In this document: one piece after another, positions 61,858 through 64,000 of the stretch
Position numbering within the stretch: position 1 is the first letter of the stretch
How the letters are laid out: each line of letters begins with the position of its first letter
Assembly (NCBI RefSeq): GCF_009689005.1
Contig: NZ_AP021879.1
Location: forward strand, 6,171,724-6,235,723
Direction: 5' to 3'
DNA: 64,000 nt
Source: Desulfosarcina ovata subsp. ovata
GTDB taxonomy: Bacteria > Desulfobacterota > Desulfobacteria > Desulfobacterales > Desulfosarcinaceae
The notes under the pieces: model-generated
The model's database searches: none
The model's input: only the letters and a program-made list of their open reading frames with translations
Told to the model about the DNA's origin: nothing
Translations under genes and position numbers: made by a program

Positions 61858-61873
61858 TGGTACGATAGTTGCT
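61858..61873 (+). promoter_or_regulatory. Sigma-54 promoter of the ferredoxin gene
   Basis: TGGTACGATAGTTGCT carries the -24 GG (61859-61860) and -12 GC (61871-61872) with the required 10-bp spacing and agrees with TGGCACG-N4-TTGCW in all but one position. It lies about 100 bp upstream of the ferredoxin start and directs transcription away from the permease gene. Confidence 0.85.
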
Positions 61874-61975
61874 TAGAAGGTGTCAGCAATGCGGCCCCCC
61901 AGAAAAGTGAGCTTGATATGAACCATTGCCTGCCGGAGGAATATTCCTGCAGGCCGGAATCAGGATGCGAGGATT

Positions 61976-62491
61976 ATGAGCAAATACTATCTTTTTCAGG
62001 ATACGAAAAAATGTATCGGGTGCCATGCCTGCGAAGTGCAGTGCAAGGCAAACAAGAATCTGCCGATCGGTCCCCGTTTGTGTCAGATCATTCAGGTCGG
62101 TCCGAAAATGATCGGCGGGCTGCCCCGGGCGGCTTATATCTTCATGCCTTGCTTTCACTGTGAAAACCCCTGGTGCGTTGCCGCCTGTCCGACCGGTGCC
62201 ATGCAGCAGCGCAACAGCGACGGGATTGTTTTTGTTGATCACAGCCTTTGTGTGGGCTGTAAAACCTGTATTTCGGCCTGCCCCTGGGGCGCTCCGCAAT
62301 GGGATCCGGAAACCGGTAAGGTGGTTAAGTGTGACTACTGCATGGATCGCATTGACCAGGGATTGGAGCCGGCCTGCGTGACCACCTGTACCACCCAATG
62401 CCTGAAGTTCGGCAAGGTGGAGGATATGACTCAGATCCGCCGGGAGCGCCATGCCCAGACGGTGGCTTCGCTGGAGCATACCGCATTCTGA
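61976..62491 (+). CDS. Four-cluster ferredoxin-like protein
   Basis: A 171-residue electron-transfer protein of the DmsB/PhsB/HybA-like family with four [4Fe-4S] motifs: CIGCHACEVQC (residues 13-23), CFHCENPWCVAACP (about 60-73), CVGCKTCISACP (about 89-100) and CDYCMDR...CVTTCTTQC (about 117-142). These usually act as the electron-carrying subunit of a molybdopterin or other membrane oxidoreductase. No large catalytic subunit is adjacent; the next gene is a GltD-like flavoprotein that could be its redox partner. No signal peptide is seen, so it is cytoplasmic. ATG at 61976 has GAGGA upstream. Confidence 0.87.
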   Translation: MSKYYLFQDTKKCIGCHACEVQCKANKNLPIGPRLCQIIQVGPKMIGGLPRAAYIFMPCFHCENPWCVAACPTGAMQQRNSDGIVFVDHSLCVGCKTCISACPWGAPQWDPETGKVVKCDYCMDRIDQGLEPACVTTCTTQCLKFGKVEDMTQIRRERHAQTVASLEHTAF

Positions 62492-62538
62492 GGAAGCCTT
62501 TTTTTTCGATTTTCCTAGCACCCAATCCCCTCCCTCCA

Positions 62539-62567
62539 GGTCCCTCCGGGATTGTCCCGGAGGGACC
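62539..62567. repeat. Strong hairpin between ferredoxin and flavoprotein genes
   Basis: A perfect 13-bp stem, GGTCCCTCCGGGA (62539-62551) with TCCCGGAGGGACC (62555-62567), closes on a 3-nt TTG loop. No T run follows, so it is more likely a transcript-stability or pausing element in the ferredoxin-flavoprotein transcript than a terminator. Confidence 0.6.
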
Positions 62568-62661
62568 ACCCCTCTGACGCCCGGAGCTGAGACGATCTGT
62601 GCTTCGATGCGGTCGGGGGCATGGGCAAGGGCGGTTTTTGGGGCCAGCAAGAGGTCATGCA

Positions 62662-64000
62662 ATGTCCAATAGCCAATGTCCGGTTACGGAAAGCATTCAT
62701 TCTATCGATGAACTCATCGGCACTGGGGGGTTGAAGCACCCGCGCAGCCGGAGAATCGCCGAGGAGATCCACAGCCTGATGGATGACGTTGCCTGGGGGC
62801 GTGCCGGCGACGATCATCTGCCGGCGATTCGGGAGTTAATCCAGGATCTGATGCGCGGGAAGGACGAGCAGGAAGGCTATCGCCTGGGTCAGCACCTCCA
62901 TCAGACGCTGACGACTCACGGTGAGGTGTTCGAAAGCCATGTCAAGACCCACAACTGCCCGACGGGAACCTGCGAATGGCTGACGCCGGCACCTTGTCAG
63001 ATGGCGTGTCCGGCAGGAATCGACGTGCCCACCTATGTAACCTTGATCGGTCAGGGCCGGGATGCCGAGGCCATTGATGTGATCCGTCGCGACAATCCGT
63101 TTCCGTGGGTTTGCGGGCTGGTTTGCACCCGTCCCTGTGAGTTCATGTGTGTCCGCGGACGGATGGATACGCCGGTTTCCATCAAATTTCTCAAGGCCTT
63201 TGCCGCCGAGCGGGCCATGTCCGAGGGGACCTACCGGAATCCGGAAAAAGAGGCGGACAAGGGCAAGCGCATCTGCGTGATCGGTGCCGGCCCCGGGGGC
63301 TTGAGTGCGGCGTATTACCTGGCTCTCAAAGGCTACGGGGTCCATGTCATCGAAGCCCTGCCCATGGCCGGGGGGATGATCATGGTGGGCATTCCCCGAT
63401 ACCGGCTGCCCCGGGAGGTGATCGACCGGGAAGTGGCCATGCTGGAAGAGCTGGGGGTCACATTTGCCTTCAACACCCGCTTTGGTGTGGACGTGACCCT
63501 GGATGCACTGAAGTCCCAGGGTTATAATGCCTTTTTCTTTGCCATCGGCGCGCACAAAGCCTATAAACTGGGTATTCCGGGAGAGGACGATTTTCCCCAG
63601 ACCATGGAGGCCATCGACCTGCTGCGTCGTGTGGCCCTGGGGGAGCGGCGCATGCCGGGAAAACAGGTGGTCGTCGTCGGTGGCGGGAACGTGGCCATTG
63701 ATGCGGCCAGAACCTGCCTGCGGCTGGGGTGTCCCGAGGTGACCATTGCCTATCGCCGTACGCGCCATGAAATGCCGGCCGACGAGGAAGAGGTCGAGCA
63801 GGCCGAGGAAGAAGGCGTGCGCTTTTCGTTTCTTACCATTCCGGGCAAGATCGTGGGCCAGGATAACCGCATTACAGGGCTGCGCTGCGTCCGTGCCGAA
63901 CTAGTCCAGCGGGAGGGCAGCAGCCGCATGTCTCCGGTACCTATTCTGGGAAGTGAGTACACGATGAACGCCGATGTGGTGATCAGTGCCATCGGTCAGA
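62662..64000 (+). CDS. GltD-like NAD(P)H flavoprotein, truncated by the window
   Basis: A partial gene; 446 codons are visible and no stop is reached. Residues 1-110 are an N-terminal helical extension, then CPTGTCEWLTPAPCQMACPAG and CGLVCTRPCEFMCVRG (about 100-165) carry the Cys of the two GltD-type [4Fe-4S] clusters. FAD binds at VIGAGPGGLSAAYYLALKG (about 211-229) and NADPH at VVGGGNVAIDAARTCLRLG (about 338-356). The family includes glutamate synthase small subunit, NfnB and related ferredoxin:NAD(P) oxidoreductases. It is probably the redox partner of the four-cluster ferredoxin. The start is at 62662 with AGAGG upstream. Confidence 0.82.
   Translation, partial: MSNSQCPVTESIHSIDELIGTGGLKHPRSRRIAEEIHSLMDDVAWGRAGDDHLPAIRELIQDLMRGKDEQEGYRLGQHLHQTLTTHGEVFESHVKTHNCPTGTCEWLTPAPCQMACPAGIDVPTYVTLIGQGRDAEAIDVIRRDNPFPWVCGLVCTRPCEFMCVRGRMDTPVSIKFLKAFAAERAMSEGTYRNPEKEADKGKRICVIGAGPGGLSAAYYLALKGYGVHVIEALPMAGGMIMVGIPRYRLPREVIDREVAMLEELGVTFAFNTRFGVDVTLDALKSQGYNAFFFAIGAHKAYKLGIPGEDDFPQTMEAIDLLRRVALGERRMPGKQVVVVGGGNVAIDAARTCLRLGCPEVTIAYRRTRHEMPADEEEVEQAEEEGVRFSFLTIPGKIVGQDNRITGLRCVRAELVQREGSSRMSPVPILGSEYTMNADVVISAIGQ

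Noticed and set aside
1..64000. CRISPR arrays, tRNA or rRNA genes
   Set aside because: No regularly spaced short repeats, cloverleaf-type sequence or rRNA-like stretches were noticed on reading, though a small tRNA could be missed without a search tool.

Overview
The window looks like chromosomal DNA of a strictly anaerobic deltaproteobacterium (Desulfobacterota), probably a sulfate reducer of the Desulfosarcina/Desulfobacter kind. The signs are a nifH-I1-I2-D-K-E-N-B cluster of the anaerobe type with PII-like nifI genes inside it, a six-gene Rnf complex, a TauE/SafE permease preceded by perfect sigma-54 promoter signatures, a GltD-like flavoprotein next to a four-cluster ferredoxin, a DUF1573 protein with an in-frame UGA at a conserved cysteine (a likely selenoprotein), and many two-component and sigma-54 regulators. 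The species call is inference; there is no rRNA gene here.

Layout. 1-2.4 kb: a Doc toxin/AbrB-type antitoxin pair whose upstream region was split by a complete IS4-group insertion sequence (20-bp inverted repeats, 6-bp target duplication). 2.6-8.2 kb: a creatininase-family amidohydrolase convergent with a three-subunit molybdenum hydroxylase (2Fe-2S, Mo, FAD subunits) and an IclR regulator. 8.7-20.7 kb: nifA, then the nif operon behind a perfect -24/-12 promoter with two tandem dyads upstream, a 2Fe-2S ferredoxin, a small HEPN-like protein and a strong terminator; a MITE-like inverted repeat lies between nifD and nifK. 20.7-24.4 kb: DnaQ-like exonuclease, cNMP/CBS/nucleotidyltransferase protein, a 106-bp inverted-repeat element and rsmE. 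24.4-29.9 kb: rnfCDGEAB on the minus strand, able to supply low-potential ferredoxin to nitrogenase.

30-49 kb is mostly housekeeping with scattered signalling genes: UspA, HEAT-repeat/receiver protein, rhodanese, CooT-like protein, cobalamin adenosyltransferase, upp, priA, the DUF1573 selenoprotein candidate, a HAD phosphatase, a large orphan protein that may be a SidJ-like pseudokinase, a PilZ-flavin reductase fusion, a TrkA-type K+ channel, thiE, an HD-domain protein, prfB with its programmed +1 frameshift, and lnt.

49-64 kb: a Cys-rich XRE regulator accompanied by three copies of one 15-bp palindromic operator (before it, after it, and on the promoter of an RseC-like gene), hisE and hisG, a hybrid histidine kinase, mutY, a histidine kinase/NtrC-type pair with two membrane proteins, a TauE/SafE permease, and divergently a four-cluster ferredoxin and a GltD-like flavoprotein that runs off the right edge. 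The permease and the ferredoxin each have a sigma-54 promoter in the shared 657-bp intergenic region.

The main leads are the DUF1573 selenoprotein, the three-operator XRE regulon with a structured leader between two of its sites, and the divergent sigma-54 control region full of ATGCAA/TTGCAT half-sites.
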